In this document: piece after piece, positions 32,754-42,287 of the stretch
Position numbering within the stretch: position 1 is the stretch's first letter
Layout of the letters: every line of letters starts with the position of its first letter
Source: Celeribacter litoreus
GTDB lineage: Bacteria > Pseudomonadota > Alphaproteobacteria > Rhodobacterales > Rhodobacteraceae
Reading direction: 5' to 3'
DNA: 64,000 nt
NCBI RefSeq assembly: GCF_020165855.1
Contig: NZ_JAIUFY010000005.1
Coordinates: 1,033,403 to 1,097,402 of the forward strand
The notes under the pieces: model-generated
Seen by the model: the letters and a program-made list of their open reading frames with translations, nothing else
Database searches by the model: none
Told to the model about the DNA's origin: nothing
Position numbers and translations under genes: made by a program

Positions 32754-33715
32754 TGACTGATCTTCCTAGCTGGCTCGTGTCGATCATCGCGTCGATTTAT
32801 CCGGGTATCGTGCCGCCGACACCGTATGTGTATGACGGTTATGTCGAAGGCGACTTCACCTACGCCGCGCCTGCGACCGCGGGGCGGATCGAGGAAATTG
32901 CGGTGGTCGAGGGCGGAGAGGTGTCAGAGGGCGCTTTGATATTTGCGCTCCGCGATGCGCAGTATGCGGCCGCGTTGAGGGCGGCAGAGGCGCAACTGGC
33001 GCAGGCCGAGGCGACTTTGGTCAATCTCTCGACAGGCTCGCGCGATGCGGAGACTGCCGTTATTCGCGCATCGTTGGATCAGGCGCGCGTGGCGCTCGAT
33101 ATTGCGCGAACGCGGCTGGAGCGGTCCGAGGCGCTTCTGGATCGAGGCGCAACGACGCAGGCGGCTGTCGACGATCAGAGGGCGGCGGTGGATGAGGCGA
33201 AGGCGTCAGTCGCGCAGCTCGAAGCGGAGTTGTCAGTTGCCGAATTGCCCGCCCGCGACGCGGAGCGACGTGCGGCTGAGGCAGTGGTTGAGGCCGCGCG
33301 GGCACAGGTTGATCTGGCGCGTTCGGACCTTGAAGATCGCAAAGTCTTTGCGCCCGTGTCCGGTCGGGTCGAGAAGGTTTATTTCACAGAAGGCGAAGTG
33401 GCCTCGGCTGGCACGCCTGTCGTGTCGATCCTGCCGCCGGACGGTCGGATTGCGCTGTTCTTTGTGCCGGAAGCAGAGCGCGCGGATTTGGAAGTCGGGG
33501 ATGAGGTGGCGTTGTCGTGCGAAGGATGTGCGCCCGACCTGACCGCGACCATCACGCGGCTGGCCTCTGATCCGCAGTACACGCCACCCATCCTCTACAC
33601 GCGGGAGGCGCGGGGGCGTTTGGTGTACCGCGTTGAAGCGACGGTCGAGGGGGCCGCGAACCTGCGTCCGGGGCAGCCTGTGACCGTTGATGCCTCAACC
33701 GCTGCGGAGGAGTAG
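32753..33715 (+). CDS. HlyD-family periplasmic adaptor protein (YbhG-like)
   Basis: A 320-residue membrane-fusion-type protein. A biotinyl-lipoyl-like half-motif is near 38-65 (PATAGRIEEIAVVEGGEVSEG) and its second half near 200-230 (APVSGRVEKVYFTEGEVASAG), separated by a long coiled-coil hairpin rich in Ala, Glu and Arg (about 75-190). The N-terminal hydrophobic stretch (LVSIIASIYPGIV) is weak for an anchor. It links an inner membrane ABC exporter to the periplasm or an outer membrane channel. It overlaps tetR by one base. Confidence 0.85.
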   Translation: MTDLPSWLVSIIASIYPGIVPPTPYVYDGYVEGDFTYAAPATAGRIEEIAVVEGGEVSEGALIFALRDAQYAAALRAAEAQLAQAEATLVNLSTGSRDAETAVIRASLDQARVALDIARTRLERSEALLDRGATTQAAVDDQRAAVDEAKASVAQLEAELSVAELPARDAERRAAEAVVEAARAQVDLARSDLEDRKVFAPVSGRVEKVYFTEGEVASAGTPVVSILPPDGRIALFFVPEAERADLEVGDEVALSCEGCAPDLTATITRLASDPQYTPPILYTREARGRLVYRVEATVEGAANLRPGQPVTVDASTAAEE

Positions 33716-33718
33716 GAC

Positions 33719-34669
33719 ATGGCCGAAGGCAAAGGCGATCCTGCCATTTCTGTCCGTGGCCTGACCAAAATCTTCGGTGAGCGGACCGTGGTGGACGGGT
33801 TCGACATGGAGGTCGCGAAGGGGGCGATCTATGGCTTTCTCGGGCCGAACGGGTCGGGCAAAACCACCACCATCCGCATGATGTGCGGGCTGCTGACACC
33901 TGATGGTGGGGAGGGACATTGCCTCGGGCTCGATATCGTCAATGACAGCCGCGAGATCAAAAAGCGCGTCGGATACATGACGCAGAAGTTTTCGCTCTAC
34001 GAAGACATGACCATCGCGGAGAACCTTGATTTCGTGGCCCGTATGTTCGGCGTCCCGAACCGAAAGGCACGGGTGGTTGAGGCCGTGCGCGATCTGGGCC
34101 TTGAGGGGCGGGCAGGGCAGTTGGCAGGCACGCTGTCGGGCGGGTGGAAGCAGCGGCTCGCACTCGCGGCCTGTATGATCCACGATCCGGATTTGCTACT
34201 CCTCGATGAGCCGACTGCAGGTGTGGATCCGAAGGCGCGGCGCGATTTCTGGGATGAAATCAGGAGGCTGGCCGCACGGGGTGTGACGGTCCTCGTGTCC
34301 ACACACTATATGGACGAAGCCGTCCAATGCGACCACATCGCCTATATCGCCTACGGGAAAAAGCTCATTGACGGAGCAGCGGGCGAGATTCCGCGCCAGA
34401 TCGGGTTGCATACCTATGTGGTGACGGGGCCTGACCTGAGCGCCTTGGAGGATTATCTCGCAGATGCGGAGGGCGCGGGGCAGGTGATCCGATTCGGGGC
34501 GGAGTTGCATGTCTCCGGCACGGATCAGGCGGCGCTCGATGCCTTGGCCGCGCGTGAGAGGGCGCGCGGCGTGCATGAGTGGACGGCGAAGCGTGCGGGT
34601 CTCGAAGAGGCGTTCATCTACCTCATGGCGGGCGCGAAGGACAACTTTCTAACGGAGGGCGCGGCATGA
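33719..34669 (+). CDS. ABC exporter ATP-binding protein (YbhF/CcmA-like)
   Basis: A 316-residue ATPase with one nucleotide-binding domain: Walker A GPNGSGKTTT (near 41-50), signature LSGGWKQR (near 139-146), Walker B LLLLDEPTAGVDP (near 159-171) and a switch His in STHYMDEA. The last 80 residues form the accessory domain usual in drug-export ATPases. It overlaps the permease gene (ATGA). YbhF of Escherichia coli has two NBDs; here there is one. Confidence 0.9.
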   Translation: MAEGKGDPAISVRGLTKIFGERTVVDGFDMEVAKGAIYGFLGPNGSGKTTTIRMMCGLLTPDGGEGHCLGLDIVNDSREIKKRVGYMTQKFSLYEDMTIAENLDFVARMFGVPNRKARVVEAVRDLGLEGRAGQLAGTLSGGWKQRLALAACMIHDPDLLLLDEPTAGVDPKARRDFWDEIRRLAARGVTVLVSTHYMDEAVQCDHIAYIAYGKKLIDGAAGEIPRQIGLHTYVVTGPDLSALEDYLADAEGAGQVIRFGAELHVSGTDQAALDALAARERARGVHEWTAKRAGLEEAFIYLMAGAKDNFLTEGAA

Positions 34670-35811
34670 AACGGATGTCCGACGTCTTTTCCTTCGCACG
34701 CTTCCTCGCGGTTCTGGTCAAAGAGTTCATCCAGATGCGCCGTGATCGTGTCACCTTTGGCATGATGATCGGCATTCCGGTGATGCAACTTTTGCTCTTC
34801 GGATACGCCATTGATACCGACCCGCATAACCTGCCGACCCTCGTGGAAATGAACGATGAAGCCGTCGTGGTGCGGGCGCTGACGGCGGCGATGGATACCT
34901 CGGACTATTTCGACTTTATCGGGATTTCAACGTCGGAAACGGAGAGCGCAGAGGCGCTTCAGGACGGCACCGCGCAGGTGGTTCTGACGGTGCCGGAAGG
35001 GTTCGAGCGCGACATGATCCGCGGCCTCCATCCTCAAATCCTGCTCACAGTGGATGCCTCTGATCCCGTTGCAGCGGCGGGGGCGATCGGTGCGATCAAC
35101 GGGGTTGTCGAAACTGCGATAGAGCAAAGCCTGACCGGCCCGCATGCATCTTCGGCGAGCTCGCAAGCGCCGTTCGACGTGGTCATCCACCGCGCCTACA
35201 ATCCGGCGCAGGAAACCTCCATCAATATCGTGCCCGGACTTTTGGCGATCATTCTGTCCATGACGATGATCCTCATTACCGCTGTAGCGATTGTCCGCGA
35301 GAGTGAAAAAGGGACAATGGAGAGCCTCATCGCGACGCCTGTGACCGCCGCCGAGGTGATGCTTGGGAAAATCCTGCCCTATGTGTTTGTCGGCTACGTG
35401 CAGACGGTGGTGTTCCTCGTGGCCGCGCGGGTGCTGTTTTCGGTGCCTTTTTCCGGCTCCTTTGGGGCGTTCTTTGTTGGCTTCAATCTCTACATCATTG
35501 TGAACCTCGCCATCGGTTTTCTCGTATCGACTGTGGCGCAGAATCAGTTGCAGGCGATGCAACTGTCCTTTTTCACGATCCTGCCGACCGTCCTCCTGTC
35601 CGGCTTCATGTTTCCGTTTGCCGCCATGCCCGTCTGGGCGCAGACCCTCGGGACGGCCATCCCTGCCACGCATTTCCTCCGCCTCGTGCGTAAGGTGATG
35701 CTCAAAGGGGCAGGGTTTCAGGAGGTGCTCCCCAACATGGGGGCAATCGTCGTGATTCTTCTCGTGGTCATCGTCATCGCGCTCAAGCGGTATCGGCAGA
35801 CACTCGATTGA
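34666..35811 (+). CDS. ABC-2 type permease (YbhS/YbhR-like)
   Basis: A 381-residue exporter permease. ATG at 34666 overlaps the ATPase stop by 4 bases. One helix lies near 35-55 (FGMMIGIPVMQLLLFGYAID), then a large periplasmic domain (about 60-190), then about five helices with the ABC-2 pattern (GTMESLIATPVTAAEVMLGK near 217-236). Only one permease gene is present, so it presumably forms a homodimer, unlike the two-permease YbhRS system. Likely exports drugs, cationic compounds or a metabolite. Confidence 0.9.
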   Translation: MKRMSDVFSFARFLAVLVKEFIQMRRDRVTFGMMIGIPVMQLLLFGYAIDTDPHNLPTLVEMNDEAVVVRALTAAMDTSDYFDFIGISTSETESAEALQDGTAQVVLTVPEGFERDMIRGLHPQILLTVDASDPVAAAGAIGAINGVVETAIEQSLTGPHASSASSQAPFDVVIHRAYNPAQETSINIVPGLLAIILSMTMILITAVAIVRESEKGTMESLIATPVTAAEVMLGKILPYVFVGYVQTVVFLVAARVLFSVPFSGSFGAFFVGFNLYIIVNLAIGFLVSTVAQNQLQAMQLSFFTILPTVLLSGFMFPFAAMPVWAQTLGTAIPATHFLRLVRKVMLKGAGFQEVLPNMGAIVVILLVVIVIALKRYRQTLD

Positions 35812-35842
35812 GCCCAGCTACGGTGCAATGCGCGCGGGTCAA

Positions 35843-35894
35843 AATCCTATTAAAATAATCAGGATTGACATAACCAAGTAATTCGCTCAGTTAT
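35843..35894 (+). promoter_or_regulatory. Promoter region of the imelysin operon with inverted repeat
   Basis: A perfect -35 hexamer TTGACA (35865-35870) is followed after 17-18 bases by CAGTTA/AGTTAT. An inverted repeat AATCCT-N12-AGGATT (35843-35866) overlaps the -35. The operon is of the iron-regulated type, so this may be an iron-responsive operator (RirA, Irr or Mur/Fur), but it does not match a consensus I can state with confidence. Confidence 0.5.
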
Positions 35895-35997
35895 TGGCGC
35901 ATGCCAAATGCAGCCCCTTGGGGCGGCATGGGTCTATGCAAATCGAGAGACTGAGGGCCGACGCACAGGCCGACCAAACCAAAAGGGACACGAGTTC

Positions 35998-37248
35998 ATG
36001 AAACGCATGATGACGGCCATGATCGCCGCCGCTCTGCCAGCCACCGCCTTCGCCGGAGAAGCCGAAGTGGTGGCCAACTACGCCGATATCGCAGAAGCAA
36101 TCTACGGAGACTCGCTGATCAAGGCGAAGCACCTGGACGCTGCGATTGAAGCTTTTGTTGCTGCTCCGTCCGATCAAACGCTGACGGCTGCCAAATCCGC
36201 GTGGCTTGCCGCCCGTGTGCCGTATCAGCAATCCGAGGTGTTCCGTTTCGGCAACCCGATCGTTGATGATTGGGAAGGCAAGGTGAACGCATGGCCGCTC
36301 GATGAGGGGCTGATCGACTATGTTGACGCTGTGTATGGCGGCGCCACCGACGAGAACCCGCTGGCCGCGCTCAACGTGATTGCGAACCCGACGTTCGAAA
36401 TCTCGGGCGAAACGATTGATGCGTCTGTGATCACGCCGGAGCTGCTCGGCGAGACGCTGCATGAGGCGGACGAAGTCGAGGCCAACGTCGCCACCGGCTA
36501 TCATGCCATCGAATTTCTGCTGTGGGGGCAAGACCTAAATGGCACCGACCATGGCGCGGGCAACCGTCCATACACCGACTACGTTGTGGGCGAGGGCTGC
36601 ACCGGCGGTGCGTGTGATCGCCGTGCTCAGTACCTGACGGCAGCGACGAAACTGTTGGTTTCCGATCTCGAGTATATGGCTGCGCAATGGGCCGACGGCG
36701 GTGAAGCACGTGAAACCGTTCTGGCCGATCCGTCTGCAGGCATCACCGCGATGCTGACCGGCATGGGCTCCTTGTCCTATGGTGAGCAAGCGGGTGAGCG
36801 CATGAAGCTTGGCCTGATGCTCAACGATCCGGAAGAAGAGCACGACTGTTTCTCCGACAACACCCACAACTCGCACTATTACGACGGACTGGGTATCCAT
36901 AACGTTTACGTCGGTCAGTACGTCCGCGTCGATGGAACGCTCGTGTCCGGTGAGAGCCTTCAGGACCTGCTCGAAGCCGCCGATCCGGCGCTTGCAGCCG
37001 ACCTGACAGCGGCTGTCGATCACACAGTTGCCGAACTTGGCCAGATCAAGGCCGCTGCAGAAGCAGGGTTTTCCTATGACCAAATGCTCGAAGCAGGCAA
37101 CGAAGCCGGTGAAGAACTGATCATGTCTGCGGTTGACGCACTTGTCGCGCAGACCCGTGAGATCGAGCGCGCAGTTGCCGCACTGTCTACCGAGATCGAG
37201 GTGGAAGGGTCCGACAGCCTCGATAATCCCGACGCTGTATTCCAGTGA
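35998..37248 (+). CDS. Imelysin-family (peptidase M75, IrpA-like) periplasmic protein
   Basis: A 416-residue secreted protein; the start at 35998 gives a signal peptide (MKRMMTAMIAAALPATAFAG, cleavage near 19-20). Imelysin features: the GxHxxE motif as G167-Y-H169-A-I-E172, AWLAARVPYQQSE (near 68-80) and the duplicated helical bundle. Homologues are called iron-regulated protein A and resemble the periplasmic EfeO M75 domain, thought to bind metal. It heads the four-gene operon and likely handles iron in the periplasm; peptidase activity is doubtful for the family. Confidence 0.88.
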   Translation: MKRMMTAMIAAALPATAFAGEAEVVANYADIAEAIYGDSLIKAKHLDAAIEAFVAAPSDQTLTAAKSAWLAARVPYQQSEVFRFGNPIVDDWEGKVNAWPLDEGLIDYVDAVYGGATDENPLAALNVIANPTFEISGETIDASVITPELLGETLHEADEVEANVATGYHAIEFLLWGQDLNGTDHGAGNRPYTDYVVGEGCTGGACDRRAQYLTAATKLLVSDLEYMAAQWADGGEARETVLADPSAGITAMLTGMGSLSYGEQAGERMKLGLMLNDPEEEHDCFSDNTHNSHYYDGLGIHNVYVGQYVRVDGTLVSGESLQDLLEAADPALAADLTAAVDHTVAELGQIKAAAEAGFSYDQMLEAGNEAGEELIMSAVDALVAQTREIERAVAALSTEIEVEGSDSLDNPDAVFQ

Positions 37249-37301
37249 TTTTGTGGCGGGCTGGATCATCCGGCCCGCCTTTTCATGACCGGGAAAGCGC
37301 A

Positions 37302-38909
37302 ATGCCCGTATTCCTCCGCAGCGTGAAAAATCTTCGCAAGCGTCACGCCATTGGTGTGACGCTTGTGCTTTTGCTCCCGACGACCTTTGCAACGGACCTG
37401 ACCGCGCAATCGCTCTCCGATGTGCACCTCAATGTCGTGCCGCGCACGGATGTGGAGCGGGACCGGATTGCCGGTGTTCTGTCTGCTCCGAAGTCCTTCG
37501 ATACCCCACAACCCTTCGAAGCCTTGTCTGCCGGCGCGGCCAGCACCGAGCGCACCGAGGAAGATGGTGTTTTCAGAAAACCATCTGGCGGGTTTGATAA
37601 GGCCACGGAACTTGATTTTCTGCTTGGAGAGGCGCTTTTTGACAAGCTTTGGGTGTCCTCGCCGTCCTCGACAAAAGCGTCTGACGGTCTCGGGCCACTC
37701 TATAATGCGCGGGCCTGCCTGCGTTGCCATCCGGGAAACGGTCGTGGTCGCCCGCCTGAGGGGGAAGCCGCTCTCGGCGGATTGAAGACCTCCATGTTCC
37801 TTAAACTTTCGGTGCCTGCCGCACCCGAAGCGCCACTGACCGAGATTGAGGCCTATTTGCAGGCGCTAGACGGGGACGCCGCCACGCCGCGCGCACGCCC
37901 TGTGCCGGCATATGGTGGTCAGCTTCAGGATCGTGCGGTTCTGGGGCTGGAACCCGAGGCGAAATGGACGGTCAACTACGAAGAGATAGAAGTCCTACTT
38001 GCCGGCGGAGAAACCGCGTTCCTGCGCAAACCGACGTTTGACATTGGTGATCTGCGTTCAGGACCGCTCCCCGATGATCTTCAGGTCTCTCCGCGCGTCG
38101 CCAATCCGATGATCGGCCTAGGACTTCTGGAGGCCATTCCGGTCGATGACATACTCGCGCTTGCCGATCCTCATGACGAAGACGGGGACGGGATCTCCGG
38201 TCGCCCGAATATCGTCTGGTCACGGGAATTCGACACGCCAATGCTCGGCCGGTTCGGGTGGAAGGCGTTCAATCCAACCGTTGAACAACAATCGGCCTCC
38301 GCACTCTCGTCAGACATCGGCATCTCCTCGCCGCTTTTTCCCGCCGCATGGGGCGATTGCACAGTGGAGCAAGCCGACTGCATCGCAGCGCCACATGGAG
38401 ACGGAGATGTGCGGGGCACGGAGATCGACCAGACCGGTCTCGATCTCCTGACGCTCTACGCGACCCACATCGGAGTGCCCCGCCGGACGGAGGCGGGGGA
38501 TGCAGAAGTTCTCCTCGGTAAGGAAGTGTTCCATGACATCGGCTGCGCGGCCTGCCATCAGCCGAATTTCGTGACCCACCGCCTCGCGGACGAACAAGAC
38601 GCGCCGCTCTCGTTCCAACTGATCTGGCCCTACACCGATCTGCTGCTCCACGATATGGGGGAGGGTCTCGCAGATAACCGGCCCGAGGGGCGCGCGACCG
38701 GCGCAGAGTGGCGCACAGCCCCTTTGTGGGGTCTCGGTTTGACGGCGCAGGTTTCTGGCCATACATACCTTCTCCATGACGGACGAGCGCGCTCTGTTCT
38801 TGAGGCTATTCTGTGGCATGGTGGCGAAGCCGAGGCGGCGCGCGATGCTGTCGTCCACCTCCAGCCGGAGCGTCGCGCCGCACTCCTCCGTTTCCTGAAC
38901 TCACTTTGA
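37302..38909 (+). CDS. Di-haem cytochrome c oxidoreductase (DUF1111 'thiol oxidoreductase' family)
   Basis: A 535-residue exported protein; ATG at 37302 gives an N-terminal helix (HAIGVTLVLLLPTTFA). Two c-type haem sites are present, C139-L-R-C142-H143 and C415-A-A-C418-H419. The family, often labelled thiol oxidoreductase, is related to di-haem peroxidases (MauG/CcpA). Found between two imelysin genes, it may oxidise or reduce iron or a protein partner at the periplasmic face; no direct evidence for thiols. Confidence 0.88.
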   Translation: MPVFLRSVKNLRKRHAIGVTLVLLLPTTFATDLTAQSLSDVHLNVVPRTDVERDRIAGVLSAPKSFDTPQPFEALSAGAASTERTEEDGVFRKPSGGFDKATELDFLLGEALFDKLWVSSPSSTKASDGLGPLYNARACLRCHPGNGRGRPPEGEAALGGLKTSMFLKLSVPAAPEAPLTEIEAYLQALDGDAATPRARPVPAYGGQLQDRAVLGLEPEAKWTVNYEEIEVLLAGGETAFLRKPTFDIGDLRSGPLPDDLQVSPRVANPMIGLGLLEAIPVDDILALADPHDEDGDGISGRPNIVWSREFDTPMLGRFGWKAFNPTVEQQSASALSSDIGISSPLFPAAWGDCTVEQADCIAAPHGDGDVRGTEIDQTGLDLLTLYATHIGVPRRTEAGDAEVLLGKEVFHDIGCAACHQPNFVTHRLADEQDAPLSFQLIWPYTDLLLHDMGEGLADNRPEGRATGAEWRTAPLWGLGLTAQVSGHTYLLHDGRARSVLEAILWHGGEAEAARDAVVHLQPERRAALLRFLNSL

Positions 38910-38919
38910 GAGAAATTCG

Positions 38920-39954
38920 ATGCGTTTCACCCTCGCTGCTCTTCTGACCACCGCCATGTGTTCCCCGCTCTTCGCGCAGTCGGAGCCGAGTTTGGCGGAG
39001 ATACAGGCGCGGTCACTCGAGCGGGCCGTCATGGAGCACACGGTTCCCGCCGTGGAGCGCTTTGATGATGCTGCACGCGACCTGGTTCTAGCGAGCGCAG
39101 CGGATTGCACACCCGCAGCCATGCAGCCGGCCTATCATGCTGCTTTTGATGCGTGGATGGGGCTGCAACACCTCCATATGGGGCCGGTCGAGGAAAACGG
39201 ACGCATCCTCGCAATCGCATTCTGGCCGGACAAAAAGGGCATGATCCCCCGAACGCTCGCCCGCGCGATCGCGGACGAGGACGCGGTGGTCAATGACGCA
39301 GAGGGTTTCTCGGATGCGTCAATCGCTCTGCGCGGGTTGTTCGCACTCGAATACATGCTCTTTGATCCGCAGTTCGACGACTATGACGCGGGCTCCTATT
39401 CCTGTGCGCTCGTTCAGGCGATTTCTAACGATCTCGGTCGGATGGCGCATGCGATTGATATGGAGTGGACCGAAGATGGCGGGTTCAAGGATACGCTCCT
39501 TTTGGCCGGTGAGGCGGAGAGCCCAATTTACCTGAGCCAGATGGAGAGCGTTCAGGCGCTGTACACCATGCTGAATTCGTCCCTCGAGAACACCAAGGAT
39601 CAGCGCATCGGTCGTCCGATCGGAACGTTTGAGCGTCCGCGCCCGACCCGTGCAGAGGCCTACCGCTCGGCGCGGTCAGAGCGCAACGTGATCCTGCAAC
39701 TCGAAGCAGCGCGCGACCTGGCGCACAAGCTGGCCCCTGGCGAGACACCGAAAACCGACGACGCCTTTGAACAGACTTTGGCCTTGGCGGAGGCGCTTGA
39801 TGATCCCGATTTCTCCGGTGCGGCCGACCCGATGAGGCGTCTGAAGATCGAGATTGTGGGGCAAAACATCGATACGATCCTCGGGCATATCGCGAATGAG
39901 GTCGGTGCGTCGTTGGGTGTGTCCGCTGGGTTCAACGCGTCTGACGGAGACTAA
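38920..39954 (+). CDS. Second imelysin-family periplasmic protein, degenerate motif
   Basis: A 344-residue protein with signal peptide (MRFTLAALLTTAMCSPLFAQ). It shares the imelysin helical layout with the gene at 35998, including AYHAAFDAWMGLQHLHMGP (near 71-89), but the GxHxxE position reads G139-L-F141-A-L-E144, so the His is lost. It starts 10 bases after the di-haem gene. It probably pairs with the first imelysin or serves as a structural or binding partner. Confidence 0.85.
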   Translation: MRFTLAALLTTAMCSPLFAQSEPSLAEIQARSLERAVMEHTVPAVERFDDAARDLVLASAADCTPAAMQPAYHAAFDAWMGLQHLHMGPVEENGRILAIAFWPDKKGMIPRTLARAIADEDAVVNDAEGFSDASIALRGLFALEYMLFDPQFDDYDAGSYSCALVQAISNDLGRMAHAIDMEWTEDGGFKDTLLLAGEAESPIYLSQMESVQALYTMLNSSLENTKDQRIGRPIGTFERPRPTRAEAYRSARSERNVILQLEAARDLAHKLAPGETPKTDDAFEQTLALAEALDDPDFSGAADPMRRLKIEIVGQNIDTILGHIANEVGASLGVSAGFNASDGD

Positions 39955-40002
39955 GGCAAATTGCCGGAACGTCTCGAAGCCCCATAATTTGAAAGCAGCC
40001 AA

Positions 40003-41097
40003 ATGACCACCTCCTCCCGCCGCACCTTCCTCAAAGCCGCTCTTGCTGCCGCTGTCATTCCGCGTGTGAGTTGGGCGGATGCCGGATCGCCCGCTTATCT
40101 CGGGGCGGCGAAGGACGCGTCCGGGGATTATGCGCTTTACGGTCTCGATGAAGCCGCGCAGATTCTGTTCCGTGTGCCGCTCCCCGCGCGGGGGCATGCC
40201 GCTGCCGCGCATCCGGAAAAGCCGGAGGCCGTTGCCTTCGCACGCCGTCCTGGCACATTTGCCGTCGTTCTGAACTGTGTGACCGGTGACGTCACGCATC
40301 GGCTCACGGCACCGGAAGGGCGCCACTTCATGGGGCATGGGCTTTTCGTGGATGGCGGAGAGACGCTACTCACGCCAGAGAACAACTATGCTGAGAAGAA
40401 GGGTGTTCTCGGGATTTGGAAGCGCTCTGCGGGGTATGCGCGCGTCGGTGAGGTCGATACGCACGGGATCGGTCCGCATGATGTAAAACAGCTGTCCGAC
40501 GGCTCTCTCGTGATCGCCAACGGCGGGATATTCACTCATCCGGAAATCGGGGAAGGGCGGGAAAAGCTCAATATCCCTGACATGGTCGGATCCCTAGTCT
40601 ACCTGTCATCTTCTTATACTTTTACGGAAAAGCACGAACTTGCCTCCGAACTGCACCAGAACTCCATCCGCCACCTGTCGCTCGGCGCGGACGATCAGGT
40701 CGGGTTCGCGATGCAATGGGAGGGCGATCCTCTTGATACCGTTCCTCTGCTCGGTCTGCATCGCCGTGGCGAGGAGGTCGTCCTTTGCGAGGCAGATCTC
40801 GCGGAGCAGATGGCGATGAGGGGCTACGCAGGCTCTGTGGCCTTCTCCGGTGACGGGGCGGAAATCGCGATTACATCTCCTCGTGGCGGGCGGATGCATC
40901 GCTTTGCGCCTGACGGAACCTTCCTCGGGTCCGTGATGCGTGGCGATATTTGTGGTCTCGCCCCAATGGGCAATGGTTATCTTGGTTCCGACGGGTTTGG
41001 AGCTTTGCTCGCACTCACAGACACGATGCGCCCGCTCAACGCCGTTCCGGGGCTCGCTTGGGACAATCACCTCGTTGCTTTGCCGTCACTGGTCTGA
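40003..41097 (+). CDS. DUF1513 protein, Tat-exported beta-propeller-like
   Basis: A 364-residue protein with a twin-arginine leader (SSRRTFLKAALAAAVIP). The body has repeated short beta-sheet segments (for example LYGLDEAAQILFRVPLP and GIGPHDVKQLSDGSLVIANGG) typical of DUF1513, which is predicted to be a propeller. It is the last gene of the imelysin operon; Tat export suggests it folds, perhaps with a cofactor, before crossing the membrane. Confidence 0.87.
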   Translation: MTTSSRRTFLKAALAAAVIPRVSWADAGSPAYLGAAKDASGDYALYGLDEAAQILFRVPLPARGHAAAAHPEKPEAVAFARRPGTFAVVLNCVTGDVTHRLTAPEGRHFMGHGLFVDGGETLLTPENNYAEKKGVLGIWKRSAGYARVGEVDTHGIGPHDVKQLSDGSLVIANGGIFTHPEIGEGREKLNIPDMVGSLVYLSSSYTFTEKHELASELHQNSIRHLSLGADDQVGFAMQWEGDPLDTVPLLGLHRRGEEVVLCEADLAEQMAMRGYAGSVAFSGDGAEIAITSPRGGRMHRFAPDGTFLGSVMRGDICGLAPMGNGYLGSDGFGALLALTDTMRPLNAVPGLAWDNHLVALPSLV

Positions 41098-41401
41098 GCG
41101 TCGGGCGCAAGCCTTTCAAACATCCCAAAATTTTTACCGCGCCGGATTTTGTGGCCATCAAGTGACGTCAATTTCTCGTTGGTGTTGCACTCTGGCTGGC
41201 TGTGATGAAATTCCGGCAGGCATTTGTTTCAAAAGTAAAAATTCAGACCCTGTGCGTTTTTCTTCACGGGTTTTTCAAAAGAACAGGGGATCATCTAGCC
41301 CGATGTTGCACGGGATCGCTTGCAGCCCCTGAGGACGAACACTAACATCCAAGTAACACTTACGCGTTACACACGACGCACCGCAGCAACAGGCAGGACA
41401 T
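41098..41401 (+). promoter_or_regulatory. Intergenic region before clpP
   Basis: 304 bases with no gene. It holds the clpP promoter. GGATCGCTTGCAG (41313-41325) occurs again before clpX. No clear terminator for the imelysin operon is seen. Confidence 0.5.
41313..41325 (+). promoter_or_regulatory. 13-base element shared by clpP and clpX leaders (copy 1)
   Basis: GGATCGCTTGCAG, 77 bases before the clpP start. It contains CTTG, the core of alphaproteobacterial heat-shock (sigma-32) -35 elements; the -10 match is poor. Confidence 0.45.
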
Positions 41402-42025
41402 ATGAAAGATCCGATTGATACCTACATGAACACTCTCGTGCCGATGGTCGTTGAGCAGACCAGCCGGGGCGAGCGCGCCTACGACATCTTTTCCCGTCTC
41501 CTGAAAGAGCGCATCATTTTCCTCAACGGACCCGTTCATGACGGCATGTCCTCGCTGATCTGTGCGCAGCTGCTGTTTCTCGAAGCTGAAAACCCGAACA
41601 AAGAAATCGCGATGTATATCAACAGCCCGGGTGGTGTCGTGACCTCCGGTCTCTCGATCTACGACACGATGCAATACATCCGTCCGAAGGTCTCCACCCT
41701 CGTGATGGGTCAGGCGGCATCCATGGGCTCGCTCCTTCTGACCGCTGGTGAAAAGGGCATGCGCTTCTCGCTCCCGAACTCCCGCGTGATGGTCCACCAG
41801 CCGTCCGGCGGCTATCAGGGGCAGGCGACGGACATCATGATCCACGCTCAAGAAACCCAGAAGCTCAAGGATCGTCTGAACCAGATCTACGTGAAGCACA
41901 CCGGTCAGGAATTCCAGACCATTGTGGACGCGCTCGAGCGTGACAACTTTATGTCTCCGGAAGATGCAAAAGAGTTCGGTCTGATCGACGAAATCGTCGA
42001 AAGCCGCGCTGTTCCGGAAAGCTGA
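41402..42025 (+). CDS. clpP: ATP-dependent Clp protease proteolytic subunit
   Basis: A 207-residue serine protease. Catalytic triad S107 (GQAASMG), H132 (MVHQPSGG) and D181 (ERDNFMS). It forms the barrel that degrades unfolded and SsrA-tagged proteins with ClpX or ClpA. No propeptide is obvious beyond the first 12 residues. clpX follows after 262 bases and has its own leader. Confidence 0.97.
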   Translation: MKDPIDTYMNTLVPMVVEQTSRGERAYDIFSRLLKERIIFLNGPVHDGMSSLICAQLLFLEAENPNKEIAMYINSPGGVVTSGLSIYDTMQYIRPKVSTLVMGQAASMGSLLLTAGEKGMRFSLPNSRVMVHQPSGGYQGQATDIMIHAQETQKLKDRLNQIYVKHTGQEFQTIVDALERDNFMSPEDAKEFGLIDEIVESRAVPES

Positions 42026-42190
42026 GACTAAGCTGCGGCCTCGGGGCGATGCCTTGGGGCCGCAGACCACCCCGCCAAGGGGTTAAAATTTGGGCAAACT
42101 CTGAATTGGATTTTGCCATTGTGCCCGAAAAATCGCTGACCTACACTTGGTCGAAACAGGGCGGTGCGCTGCGGAAAATGTTGATCCTCC

Positions 42191-42203
42191 GGATCGCTTG
42201 CAG
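42191..42203 (+). promoter_or_regulatory. 13-base element shared by clpP and clpX leaders (copy 2)
   Basis: GGATCGCTTGCAG, identical to the copy before clpP and at a similar distance from the start (85 bases). It suggests a separate, co-regulated clpX promoter. Confidence 0.45.
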
Positions 42204-42287
42204 ATGTAGCAAATCCACAAATGGCGGGGCGTTAAGCCGCGCTGAAACGCAAGTAGGTCTCGCGACTGTAGACCTTAGGGGAATGTG

